Source: Cinclus cinclus (lineage: Eukaryota; Chordata; Aves; Passeriformes; Cinclidae). Taken from it: a stretch of DNA of 64,000 nucleotides. Positions within the stretch are counted from its first letter, which is position 1; each line of letters begins with the position of its first letter. Below the pieces are notes generated by a model, which worked only from the letters and a program-made list of their open reading frames with translations, did not search any database and was not told the DNA's origin. Made by a program: the position numbers and the translations under genes. Where the stretch lies: contig NW_026912148.1 in the NCBI RefSeq assembly GCF_963662255.1, positions 124,001 to 188,000 of the forward strand, written 5' to 3'. Positions 35,855 to 48,265 of this stretch are shown here, one piece after another.

Positions 35855-37233
35855 TGCAGAGAGGCGGCAAAGCTGAATGCCGTGCCAGAGCTTCACTTCT
35901 CGCTGGAGCACAGGAAGGCAAGAATGAAGAGGCAGAACACAGCCTTGGTTTCAGCAGCCTCCGGGACCGCAAAAGTTCAGCAATAGCTCTGTCAAAGCAG
36001 AACTCGGCTGAGAATGCTCTCGCAGCTTGGGAAAGTTAGGCGCAGCTGTTGACCAGCTCTGCCCGTGGCCACAGGCTGCTTCTTCGACCTTCACTGTGGC
36101 AGAGCTTTTGCGGAGCAGAGACGGCATTCTTCAAGGGCGTGTTCTCCAAGGTGCTGTGAAACAGAGCCTAGCACGCTGTCTCGCTGATCCTGGCTTTCGG
36201 CAAGCAGGCGTGCCAGACCGCCGACATTCTGCACTCTGGCAGCCTAGTTGCCAGCTTTCGGCAGCTGCTGTCCTAGCAAGGAAGCTCAGGGAGTCAAAGC
36301 CAGTGCCGGGCGGCACCTTTCTGCTTTGCCCGCCTAAGCGGCGTCACGCTCCCTCGGATACTGTGTCCTTTCCCTCTGCACTGCGTCTGCCGAGGTGCTC
36401 TCTGCCTCTCGGAGCAGAAGGGCAAAGGACAATGTTTTCCACAGCAGGGTAGAAACGGCATTGCTAGCAGGAAAGCTAGATGCCTTGGAACTGTCCCCTT
36501 AGCCCTTGCCACTCACTTCAGGCTCGTACGCTGAGCAGAACAGCCTGCTGTTCTGAAGCTTCGCTGGCTGCCGTTCGTGCCCAGACGCCATTTCCTTCCC
36601 AAGGAGGCGAAGCGCCGTCTACTTCTCGCAGCGAGCACGCTGCTCCTGGCTTTCGCTTCTGCCGCAACGAGCTCGCTACGAGCACTTTTCTTCTCAACCC
36701 TCTAGACCATTGCGTTCTGCTTTTCTTGTCTCGTGAATGGAGACGGAAAGCTTCTCGGCTACAATCTCGCCCAGAACAACTGCGGCTACACATTAAGCTC
36801 GCCCGGGACGCCCTGCTGAAACTTGCCTTCTGGCACCCCATTCGCGGGGCAGCCGTCTTTCTTCGGCCACCTGCCAAGTGGCCCCATATCGCCGCGCTCG
36901 TTGCACTCCGCTTGTCAGATTGGCTTCCCGTGGCGCTGATTTCAGCCTGGCCAAATACTAGCGCTGCGGAGAGCTGTCTCGCAGACAATCATGTTCCAGC
37001 ATAGAAATTTGTCCTGCAATGTTCCCCCCTCTTTTCCCGCATGGTGTTGCTCTGATGAATGCCTTGAGCATGGAACGACTTAAGCCAGCAAGTATTCCTC
37101 GCCGGCCACCGCTCGCTGTGCAAGAGGTATGCCGTGGAGCCTTTGAACGCTGCCAAGCAAAAAGCAGAGCAGTGACCATAAAAGCGAGGAGAGAGCATGC
37201 ACGAAGCACACTAGTTCTGTCTAGTGCTTTCCG
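35855..37233. repeat. Unit U27, class c
   Basis: Departure p953G only. Confidence 0.97.
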
Positions 37234-38612
37234 TGCAGAGAGGCGGCAAAGCTGAATGCCGTGCCAGAGCTTCACTTCTCGCTGGAGCACAGGAAGGCAA
37301 GAATGAAGAGGCAGAACACAGCCTTGGTTTCAGCAGCCTCCGGGACCGCAAAAGTTCAGCAATAGCTCTGTCAAAGCAGAACTCGGCTGAGAATGCTCTC
37401 GCAGCTTGGGAAAGTTAGGCGCAGCTGTTGACCAGCTCTGCCCGTGGCCACAGGCTGCTTCTTCGACCTTCACTGTGGCAGAGCTTTTGCGGAGCAGAGA
37501 CGGCATTCTTCAAGGGCGTGTTCTCCAAGGTGCTGTGAAACAGAGCCTAGCACGCTGTCTCGCTGATCCTGGCTTTCGGCAAGCAGGCGTGCCAGACCGC
37601 CGACATTCTGCACTCTGGCAGCCTAGTTGCCAGCTTTCGGCAGCTGCTGTCCTAGCAAGGAAGCTCAGGGAGTCAAAGCCAGTGCCGGGCGGCACCTTTC
37701 TGCTTTGCCCGCCTAAGCGGCGTCACGCTCCCTCGGATACTGTGTCCTTTCCCTCTGCACTGCGTCTGCCGAGGTGCTCTCTGCCTCTCGGAGCAGAAGG
37801 GCAAAGGACAATGTTTTCCACAGCAGGGTAGAAACGGCATTGCTAGCAGGAAAGCTAGATGCCTTGGAACTGTCCCCTTAGCCCTTGCCACTCACTTCAG
37901 GCTCGTACGCTGAGCAGAACAGCCTGCTGTTCTGAAGCTTCGCTGGCTGCCGTTCGTGCCCAGACGCCATTTCCTTCCCAAGGAGGCGAAGCGCCGTCTA
38001 CTTCTCGCAGCGAGCACGCTGCTCCTGGCTTTCGCTTCTGCCGCAACGAGCTCGCTACGAGCACTTTTCTTCTCAACCCTCTAGACCATTGCGTTCTGCT
38101 TTTCTTGTCTCGTGAATGGAGACGGAAAGCTTCTCGGCTACAATCTCGCCCAGAACAACTGCGGCTACACATTAAGCTCGCCCGGGACGCCCTGCTGAAA
38201 CTTGCCTTCTGGCACCCCATTCGCGGGGCAGCCGTCTTTCTTCGGCCACCTGCCAAGTGGCCCCATATCGCCGCGCTCGTTGCACTCCGCTTGTCAGATT
38301 GGCTTCCCGTGGCGCTGATTTCAGCCTGGCCAAATACTAGCGCTGCGGAGAGCTGTCTCGCAGACAATCATGTTCCAGCATAGAAATTTGTCCTGCAATG
38401 TTCCCCCCTCTTTTCCCGCATGGTGTTGCTCTGATGAATGCCTTGAGCATGGAACGACTTAAGCCAGCAAGTATTCCTCGCCGGCCACCGCTCGCTGTGC
38501 AAGAGGTATGCCGTGGAGCCTTTGAACGCTGCCAAGCAAAAAGCAGAGCAGTGACCATAAAAGCGAGGAGAGAGCATGCACGAAGCACACTAGTTCTGTC
38601 TAGTGCTTTCCG
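37234..38612. repeat. Unit U28, class c, duplicate of U27
   Basis: Departure p953G only; scored as identical to the unit directly before it. Confidence 0.97.
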
Positions 38613-39991
38613 TGCAGAGAGGCGGCAAAGCTGAATGCCGTGCCAGAGCTTCACTTCTCGCTGGAGCACAGGAAGGCAAGAATGAAGAGGCAGAACACAG
38701 CCTTGGTTTCAGCAGCCTCCGGGACCGCAAAAGTTCAGCAATAGCTCTGTCAAAGCAGAACTCGGCTGAGAATGCTCTCGCAGCTTGGGAAAGTTAGGCG
38801 CAGCTGTTGACCAGCTCTGCCCGTGGCCACAGGCTGCTTCTTCGACCTTCACTGTGGCAGAGCTTTTGCGGAGCAGAGACGGCATTCTTCAAGGGCGTGT
38901 TCTCCAAGGTGCTGTGAAACAGAGCCTAGCACGCTGTCTCGCTGATCCTGGCTTTCGGCAAGCAGGCGTGCCAGACCGCCGACATTCTGCACTCTGGCAG
39001 CCTAGTTGCCAGCTTTCGGCAGCTGCTGTCCTAGCAAGGAAGCTCAGGGAGTCAAAGCCAGTGCCGGGCGGCACCTTTCTGCTTTGCCCGCCTAAGCGGC
39101 GTCACGCTCCCTCGGATACTGTGTCCTTTCCCTCTGCACTGCGTCTGCCGAGGTGCTCTCTGCCTCTCGGAGCAGAAGGGCAAAGGACAATGTTTTCCAC
39201 AGCAGGGTAGAAACGGCATTGCTAGCAGGAAAGCTAGATGCCTTGGAACTGTCCCCTTAGCCCTTGCCACTCACTTCAGGCTCGTACGCTGAGCAGAACA
39301 GCCTGCTGTTCTGAAGCTTCGCTGGCTGCCGTTCGTGCCCAGACGCCATTTCCTTCCCAAGGAGGCGAAGCGCCGTCTACTTCTCGCAGCGAGCACGCTG
39401 CTCCTGGCTTTCGCTTCTGCCGCAACGAGCTCGCTACGAGCACTTTTCTTCTCAACCCTCTAGACCATTGCGTTCTGCTTTTCTTGTCTCGTGAATGGAG
39501 ACGGAAAGCTTCTCGGCTACAATCTCGCCCAGAACAACTGCGGCTACACATTAAGCTCGCCCGGAACGCCCTGCTGAAACTTGCCTTCTGGCACCCCATT
39601 CGCGGGGCAGCCGTCTTTCTTCGGCCACCTGCCAAGTGGCCCCATATCGCCGCGCTCGTTGCACTCCGCTTGTCAGATTGGCTTCCCGTGGCGCTGATTT
39701 CAGCCTGGCCAAATACTAGCGCTGCGGAGAGCTGTCTCGCAGACAATCATGTTCCAGCATAGAAATTTGTCCTGCAATGTTCCCCCCTCTTTTCCCGCAT
39801 GGTGTTGCTCTGATGAATGCCTTGAGCATGGAACGACTTAAGCCAGCAAGTATTCCTCGCCGGCCACCGCTCGCTGTGCAAGAGGTATGCCGTGGAGCCT
39901 TTGAACGCTGCCAAGCAAAAAGCAGAGCAGTGACCATAAAAGCGAGGAGAGAGCATGCACGAAGCACACTAGTTCTGTCTAGTGCTTTCCG
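38613..39991. repeat. Unit U29, class c0
   Basis: No departures. Confidence 0.97.
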
Positions 39992-41370
39992 TGCAGAGAG
40001 GCGGCAAAGCTGAATGCCGTGCCAGAGCTTCACTTCTCGCTGGAGCACAGGAAGGCAAGAATGAAGAGGCAGAACACAGCCTTGGTTTCAGCAGCCTCCG
40101 GGACCGCAAAAGTTCAGCAATAGCTCTGTCAAAGCAAAACTCGGCTGAGAATGCTCTCGCAGCTTGGGAAAGTTAGGCGCAGCTGTTGACCAGCTCTGCC
40201 CGTGGCCACAGGCTGCTTCTTCGACCTTCACTGTGGCAGAGCTTTTGCGGAGCAGAGACGGCATTCTTCAAGGGCGTGTTCTCCAAGGTGCTGTGAAACA
40301 GAGCCTAGCACGCTGTCTCGCTGATCCTGGCTTTCGGCAAGCAGGCGTGCCAGACCGCCGACATTCTGCACTCTGGCAGCCTAGTTGCCAGCTTTCGGCA
40401 GCTGCTGTCCTAGCAAGGAAGCTCAGGGAGTCAAAGCCAGTGCCGGGCGGCACCTTTCTGCTTTGCCCGCCTAAGCGGCGTCACGCTCCCTCGGATACTG
40501 TGTCCTTTCCCTCTGCACTGCGTCTGCCGAGGTGCTCTCTGCCTCTCGGAGCAGAAGGGCAAAGGACAATGTTTTCCACAGCAGGGTAGAAACGGCATTG
40601 CTAGCAGGAAAGCTAGATGCCTTGGAACTGTCCCCTTAGCCCTTGCCACTCACTTCAGGCTCGTACGCTGAGCAGAACAGCCTGCTGTTCTGAAGCTTCG
40701 CTGGCTGCCGTTCGTGCCCAGACGCCATTTCCTTCCCAAGGAGGCGAAGCGCCGTCTACTTCTCGCAGCGAGCACGCTGCTCCTGGCTTTCGCTTCTGCC
40801 GCAACGAGCTCGCTACGAGCACTTTTCTTCTCAACCCTCTAGACCATTGCGTTCTGCTTTTCTTGTCTCGTGAATGGAGACGGAAAGCTTCTCGGCTACA
40901 ATCTCGCCCAGAACAACTGCGGCTACACATTAAGCTCGCCCGGAACGCCCTGCTGAAACTTGCCTTCTGGCACCCCATTCGCGGGGCAGCCGTCTTTCTT
41001 CGGCCACCTGCCAAGTGGCCCCATATCGCCGCGCTCGTTGCACTCCGCTTGTCAGATTGGCTTCCCGTGGCGCTGATTTCAGCCTGGCCAAATACTCGCG
41101 CTGCGGAGAGCTGTCTCGCAGACAATCATGTTCCAGCATAGAAATTTGTCCTGCAATGTTCCCCCCTCTTTTCCCGCATGGTGTTGCTCTGATGAATGCC
41201 TTGAGCATGGAACGACTTAAGCCAGCAAGTATTCCTCGCCGGCCACCGCTCGCTGTGCAAGAGGTATGCCGTGGAGCCTTTGAACGCTGCCAAGCAAAAA
41301 GCAGAGCAGTGACCATAAAAGCGAGGAGAGAGCATGCACGAAGCACACTAGTTCTGTCTAGTGCTTTCCG
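39992..41370. repeat. Unit U30, class r with p146A
   Basis: Departures p146A (40137) and p1106C. p146A is shared only with U41, eleven units away. Confidence 0.97.
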
Positions 41371-42749
41371 TGCAGAGAGGCGGCAAAGCTGAATGCCGTG
41401 CCAGAGCTTCACTTCTCGCTGGAGCACAGGAAGGCAAGAATGAAGAGGCAGAACACAGCCTTGGTTTCAGCAGCCTCCGGGACCGCAAAAGTTCAGCAAT
41501 AGCTCTGTCAAAGCAGAACTCGGCTGAGAATGCTCTCGCAGCTTGGGAAAGTTAGGCGCAGCTGCTGACCAGCTCTACCCGTGGCCACAGGCTGCTTCTT
41601 CCACCTTCACTGTGGCAGAGCTTTTGCGGAACAGAGACGGCATTCTTCAAGGGCGTGTTCTCCAAGGTGCTGTGAAACAGAGCCTAGCACGCTGTCTCGC
41701 TGATCCTGGCTTTCGGCAAGCAGGCGTGCCAGACCGCCGACATTCTGCACTCTGGCAGCCTAGTTGCCAGCTTTCGGCAGCTGCTGTCCTAGCAAGGAAG
41801 CTCAGGGAGTCAAAGCCAGTGCCGGGCGGCACCTTTCTGCTTTGCCCGCCTAAGCGGCGTCACGCTCCCTCGGATACTGTGTCCTTTCCCTCTGCACTGC
41901 GTCTGCCGAGGTGCTCTCTGCCTCTCGGAGCAGAAGGGCAAAGGACAATGTTTTCCACAGCAGGGTAGAAACGGCATTGCTAGCAGGAAAGCTAGATGCC
42001 TTGGAACTGTCCCCTTAGCCCTTGCCACTCACTTCAGGCTCGTACGCTGAGCAGAACAGCCTGCTGTTCTGAAGCTTCGCTGGCTGCCGTTCGTGCCCAG
42101 ACGCCATTTCCTTCCCAAGGAGGCGAAGCGCCGTCTACTTCTCGCAGCGAGCACGCTGCTCCTGGCTTTCGCTTCTGCCGCAACGAGCTCGCTACGAGCA
42201 CTTTTCTTCTCAACCCTCTAGACCATTGCGTTCTGCTTTTCTTGTCTCGTGAATGGAGACGGAAAGCTTCTCGGCTACAATCTCGCCCAGAACAACTGCG
42301 GCTACACATTAAGCTCGCCCGGAACGCCCTGCTGAAACTTGCCTTCTGGCACCCCATTCGCGGGGCAGCCGTCTTTCTTCGGCCACCTGCCAAGTGGCCC
42401 CATATCGCCGCGCTCGTTGCACTCCGCTTGTCAGATTGGCTTCCCGTGGCGCTGATTTCAGCCTGGCCAAATACTAGCGCTGCGGAGAGCTGTCTCGCAG
42501 ACAATCATGTTCCAGCATAGAAATTTGTCCTGCAATGTTCCCCCCTCTTTTCCCCCATGGTGTTGCTCTGATGAATGCCTTGAGCATGGAACGACTTAAG
42601 CCAGCAAGTATTCCTCGCCGGCCACCGCTCGCTGTGCAAGAGGTATGCCGTGGAGCCTTTGAACGCTGCCAAGCAAAAAGCAGAGCAGTGACCATAAAAG
42701 CGAGGAGAGAGCATGCACGAAGCACACTAGTTCTGTCTAGTGCTTTCCG
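41371..42749. repeat. Unit U31, class y
   Basis: Same departures as U21; NcoI-creating base at 42555. Confidence 0.97.
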
Positions 42750-44128
42750 TGCAGAGAGGCGGCAAAGCTGAATGCCGTGCCAGAGCTTCACTTCTCGCTG
42801 GAGCACAGGAAGGCAAGAATGAAGAGGCAGAACACAGTCTTGGTTTCAGCAGCCTCCGGGACCGCAAAAGTTCAGCAATAGCTCTGTCAAAGCAGAACTC
42901 GGCTGAGAATGCTCTCGCAGCTTGAGAAAGTTAGGCGCAGCTGTTGACCAGCTCTGCCCGTGGCCACAGGCTGCTTCTTCGACCTTCACTGTGGCAGAGC
43001 TTTTGCGGAGCAGAGACGGCATTCTTCAAGGGCGTGTTCTCCAAGGTGCTGTGAAACAGAGCCTAGCACGCTGTCTCGCTGATCCTGGCTTTCGGCAAGC
43101 AGGCGTGCCAGACCGCCGACATTCTGCACTCTGGCAGCCTAGTTGCCAGCTTTCGGCAGCTGCTGTCCTAGCAAGGCAGCTCAGGGAGTCAAAGCCAGTG
43201 CCGGGCGGCACCTTTCTGCTTTGCCCGCCTAAGCGGCGTCACGCTCCCTCGGATACTGTGTCCTTTCCCTCTGCACTGCGTCTGCCGAGGTGCTCTCTGC
43301 CTCTCGGAGCAGAAGGGCAAAGGACAATGTTATCCACAGCAGGGTAGAAATGGCATTGCTAGCAGGAAAGCTAGATGCCTTGGAACTGTCCCCTTAGCCC
43401 TTGCCACTCACTTCAGGCTCGTACGCTGAGCAGAACAGCCTGCTGTTCTGAAGCTTCGCTGGCTGCCGTTCGTGCCCAGACGCCATTTCCTTCCCAAGGA
43501 GGCGAAGCGCCGTCTACTTCTCGCAGCGAGCACGCTGCTCCTGGCTTTCGCTTCTGCCGCAACGAGCTCGCTACGAGCACTTTTCTTCTCAACCCTCTAG
43601 ACCATTGCGTTCTGCTTTTCTTGTCTCGTGAATGGAAACGGAAAGCTTCTCGGCTACAATCTCGCCCAGAACAACTGCGGCTACACATTAAGCTCGCCCG
43701 GAACGCCCTGCTGAAACTTGCCTTCTGGCACCCCATTCGCGGGGCAGCCGTCTTTCTTCGGCCACCTGCCAAGTGGCCCCATATCGCCGCGCTCGTTGCA
43801 CTCCGCTTGTCAGATTGGCTTCCCGTGGCGCTGATTTCAGCCTGGCCAAATACTAGCGCTGCGGAGAGCTGTCTCGCAGACAATCATGTTCCAGCATAGA
43901 AATTTGTCCTGCAATGTTCCCCCCTCTTTTCCCGCATGGTGTTGCTCTGATGAATGCCTTGAGCATGGAACGACTTAAGCCAGCAAGTATTCCTCGCCGG
44001 CCACCGCTCGCTGTGCAAGAGGTATGCCGTGGACCCTTTGAACGCTGCCAAGCAAAAAGCAGAGCAGTGACCATAAAAGCGAGGAGAGAGCATGCACGAA
44101 GCACACTAGTTCTGTCTAGTGCTTTCCG
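42750..44128. repeat. Unit U32, class a, p888A form
   Basis: Same departures as U22. Confidence 0.97.
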
Positions 44129-45507
44129 TGCAGAGAGGCGGCAAAGCTGAATGCCGTGCCAGAGCTTCACTTCTCGCTGGAGCACAGGAAGGCAAGAATG
44201 AAGAGGCAGAACACAGCCTTGGTTTCAGCAGCCTCCGGGACCGCAAAAGTTCAGCAATAGCTCTGTCAAAGCAGAACTCGGCTGAGAATGCTCTCGCAGC
44301 TTGGGAAAGTTAGGCGCAGCTGCTGACCAGCTCTGCCCGTGGCCACAGGCTGCTTCTTCCACCTTCACTGTGGCAGAGCTTTTGCGGAGCAGAGACGGCA
44401 TTCTTCAAGGGCGTGTTCTCCAAGGTGCTGTGAAACAGAGCCTAGCACGCTGTCTCGCTGATCCTGGCTTTCGGCAAGCAGGCGTGCCAGACCGCCGACA
44501 TTCTGCACTCTGGCAGCCTAGTTGCCAGCTTTCGGCAGCTGCTGTCCTAGCAAGGAAGCTCAGGGAGTCAAAGCCAGTGCCGGGCGGCACCTTTCTGCTT
44601 TGCCCGCCTAAGCGGCGTCACGCTCCCTCGGATACTGTGTCCTTTCCCTCTGCACTGCGTCTGCCGAGGTGCTCTCTGCCTCTCGGAGCAGAAGGGCAAA
44701 GGACAATGTTATCCACAGCAGGGTAGAAATGGCATTGCTAGCAGGAAAGCTAGATGCCTTGGAACTGTCCCCTTAGCCCTTGCCACTCACTTCAGGCTCG
44801 TACGCTGAGCAGAACAGCCTGCTGTTCTGAAGCTTCGCTGGCTGCCGTTCGTGCCCAGACGCCATTTCCTTCCCAAGGAGGCGAAGCGTCGTCTACTTCT
44901 CGCAGCGAGCACGCTGCTCCTGGCTTTCGCTTCTGCCGCAACGAGCTCGCTACGAGCACTTTTCTTCTCAACCCTCTAGACCATTGCGTTCTGCTTTTCT
45001 TGTCTCGTGAATGGAGACGGAAAGCTTCTCGGCTACAATCTCGCCCAGAACAACTGCGGCTACACATTAAGCTCGCCCGGAACGCCCTGCTGAAACTTGC
45101 CTTCTGGCACCCCATTCGCGGGGCAGCCGTCTTTCTTCGGCCACCTGCCAAGTGGCCCCATATCGCCGCGCTCGTTGCACTCCGCTTGTCAGATTGGCTT
45201 CCCGTGGCGCTGATTTCAGCCTGGCCAAATACTCGCGCTGCGGAGAGCTGTCTCGCAGACAATCATGTTCCAGCATAGAAATTTGTCCTGCAATGTTCCC
45301 CCCTCTTTTCCCGCATGGTGTTGCTCTGATGAATGCCTTGAGCATGGAACGACTTAAGCCAGCAAGTATTCCTCGCCGGCCACCGCTCGCTGTGCAAGAG
45401 GTATGCCGTGGAGCCTTTGAACGCTGCCAAGCAAAAAGCAGAGCAGTGACCATAAAAGCGAGGAGAGAGCATGCACGAAGCACACTAGTTCTGTCTAGTG
45501 CTTTCCG
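44129..45507. repeat. Unit U33, class b
   Basis: Departures p195C p232C p583A p602T p761T p1106C. Confidence 0.97.
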
Positions 45508-46886
45508 TGCAGAGAGGCGGCAAAGCTGAATGCCGTGCCAGAGCTTCACTTCTCGCTGGAGCACAGGAAGGCAAGAATGAAGAGGCAGAACACAGCCTTG
45601 GTTTCAGCAGCCTCCGGGACCGCAAAAGTTCAGCAATAGCTCTGTCAAAGCAGAACTCGGCTGAGAATGCTCTCGCAGCTTGGGAAAGTTAGGCGCAGCT
45701 GTTGACCAGCTCTGCCCGTGGCCACAGGCTGCTTCTTCGACCTTCACTGTGGCAGAGCTTTTGCGGAGCAGAGACGGCATTCTTCAAGGGCGTGTTCTCC
45801 AAGGTGCTGTGAAACAGAGCCTAGCACGCTGTCTCGCTGATCCTGGCTTTCGGCAAGCAGGCGTGCCAGACCGCCGACATTCTGCACTCTGGCAGCCTAG
45901 TTGCCAGCTTTCGGCAGCTGCTGTCCTAGCAAGGAAGCTCAGGGAGTCAAAGCCAGTGCCGGGCGGCACCTTTCTGCTTTGCCCGCCTAAGCGGCGTCAC
46001 GCTCCCTCGGATACTGTGTCCTTTCCCTCTGCACTGCGTCTGCCGAGGTGCTCTCTGCCTCTCGGAGCAGAAGGGCAAAGGACAATGTTTTCCACAGCAG
46101 GGTAGAAACGGCATTGCTAGCAGGAAAGCTAGATGCCTTGGAACTGTCCCCTTAGCCCTTGCCACTCACTTCAGGCTCGTACGCTGAGCAGAACAGCCTG
46201 CTGTTCTGAAGCTTCGCTGGCTGCCGTTCGTGCCCAGACGCCATTTCCTTCCCAAGGAGGCGAAGCGCCGTCTACTTCTCGCAGCGAGCACGCTGCTCCT
46301 GGCTTTCGCTTCTGCCGCAACGAGCTCGCTACGAGCACTTTTCTTCTCAACCCTCTAGACCATTGCGTTCTGCTTTTCTTGTCTCGTGAATGGAGACGGA
46401 AAGCTTCTCGGCTACAATCTCGCCCAGAACAACTGCGGCTACACATTAAGCTCGCCCGGGACGCCCTGCTGAAACTTGCCTTCTGGCACCCCATTCGCGG
46501 GGCAGCCGTCTTTCTTCGGCCACCTGCCAAGTGGCCCCATATCGCCGCGCTCGTTGCACTCCGCTTGTCAGATTGGCTTCCCGTGGCGCTGATTTCAGCC
46601 TGGCCAAATACTAGCGCTGCGGAGAGCTGTCTCGCAGACAATCATGTTCCAGCATAGAAATTTGTCCTGCAATGTTCCCCCCTCTTTTCCCGCATGGTGT
46701 TGCTCTGATGAATGCCTTGAGCATGGAACGACTTAAGCCAGCAAGTATTCCTCGCCGGCCACCGCTCGCTGTGCAAGAGGTATGCCGTGGAGCCTTTGAA
46801 CGCTGCCAAGCAAAAAGCAGAGCAGTGACCATAAAAGCGAGGAGAGAGCATGCACGAAGCACACTAGTTCTGTCTAGTGCTTTCCG
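45508..46886. repeat. Unit U34, class c
   Basis: Departure p953G only. Confidence 0.97.
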
Positions 46887-48265
46887 TGCAGAGAGGCGGC
46901 AAAGCTGAATGCCGTGCCAGAGCTTCACTTCTCGCTGGAGCACAGGAAGGCAAGAATGAAGAGGCAGAACACAGCCTTGGTTTCAGCAGCCTCCGGGACC
47001 GCAAAAGTTCAGCAATAGCTCTGTCAAAGCAGAACTCGGCTGAGAATGCTCTCGCAGCTTGAGAAAGTTAGGCGCAGCTGTTGACCAGCTCTGCCCCTGG
47101 CCACAGGCTGCTTCTTCCACCTTCACTGTGGCAGAGCTTTTGCGGAGCAGAGAGGGCATTCTTCAAGGGCGTGTTCTCCAAGGTGCTGTGAAACAGAGCC
47201 TAGCACGCTGTCTCGCTGATCCTGGCTTTCGGCAAGCAGGCGTGCCAGACCGCCGACATTCTGCACTCTGGCAGCCTAGTTGCCAGCTTTCGGCAGCTGC
47301 TGTCCTAGCAAGGAAGCTCAGGGAGTCAAAGCCAGTGCCGGGCGGCACCTTTCTGCTTTGCCCGCCTAAGCGGCGTCACGCTCCCTCGGATACTGTGTCC
47401 TTTCCCTCTGCACTGCGTCTGCCGAGGTGCTCTCTGCCTCTCGGAGCAGAAGGGCAAAGGACAATGTTTTCCACAGCAGGGTAGAAACGGCATTGCTAGC
47501 AGGAAAGCTAGATGCCTTGGAACTGTCCCCTTAGCCCTTGCCACTCACTTCAGGCTCGTACGCTGAGCAGAACAGCCTGCTGTTCTGAAGCTTCGCTGGC
47601 TGCCGTTCGTGCCCAGACGCCATTTCCTTCCCAAGGAGGCGAAGCGCCGTCTACTTCTCGCAGCGAGCACGCTGCTCCTGGCTTTCGCTTCTGCCGCAAC
47701 GAGCTCGCTACGAGCACTTTTCTTCTCAACCCTCTAGACCATTGCGTTCTGCTTTTCTTGTCTCGTGAATGGAGACGGAAAGCTTCTCGGCTACAATCTC
47801 GCCCAGAACAACTGCGGCTACACATTAAGCTCGCCCGGAACGCCCTGCTGAAACTTGCCTTCTGGCACCCCATTCGCGGGGCAGCCGTCTTTCTTCGGCC
47901 ACCTGCCAAGTGGCCCCATATCGCCGCGCTCGTTGCACTCCGCTTGTCAGATTGGCTTCCCGTGGCGCTGATTTCAGCCTGGCCAAATACTCGCGCTGCG
48001 GAGAGCTGTCTCGCAGACAATCATGTTCCAGCATAGAAATTTGTCCTGCAATGTTCCCCCCTCTTTTCCCGCATGGTGTTGCTCTGATGAATGCCTTGAG
48101 CATGGAACGACTTAAGCCAGCAAGTATTCCTCGCCGGCCACCGCTCGCTGTGCAAGAGGTATGCCGTGGAGCCTTTGAACGCTGCCAAGCAAAAAGCAGA
48201 GCAGTGACCATAAAAGCGAGGAGAGAGCATGCACGAAGCACACTAGTTCTGTCTAGTGCTTTCCG
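46887..48265. repeat. Unit U35, d/r hybrid
   Basis: Departures p176A p211C p232C p268G p1106C: class d on the left, class r on the right. No marker separates the classes between p268 and p1106, so the junction cannot be placed more closely. Confidence 0.95.

Larger units (their letters stand above)
33097..38612. repeat. Irregular block between hexamers (U25-U28: b/a hybrid-b-c-c)
   Basis: U25-U27 look like another a-b-c trimer whose first member is a hybrid. U27 and U28 are two identical class-c units side by side, the only directly adjacent identical pair apart from possible partial-unit matches. This fits a recent single-unit duplication. Confidence 0.6.
38613..46886. repeat. Hexamer HOR, second form (U29-U34: c0-r-y-a-b-c)
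   Basis: U30-U34 repeat U20-U24 at a distance of ten units (13,790 bp) with 6 differences in 6,895 bp. U31 and U32 show none. Slot 1 is occupied by a plain consensus unit (U29). The three-base change in slot 5 (U23 versus U33: p195, p732, p761) shows that the b slot evolves fastest or is often converted. Confidence 0.75.
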
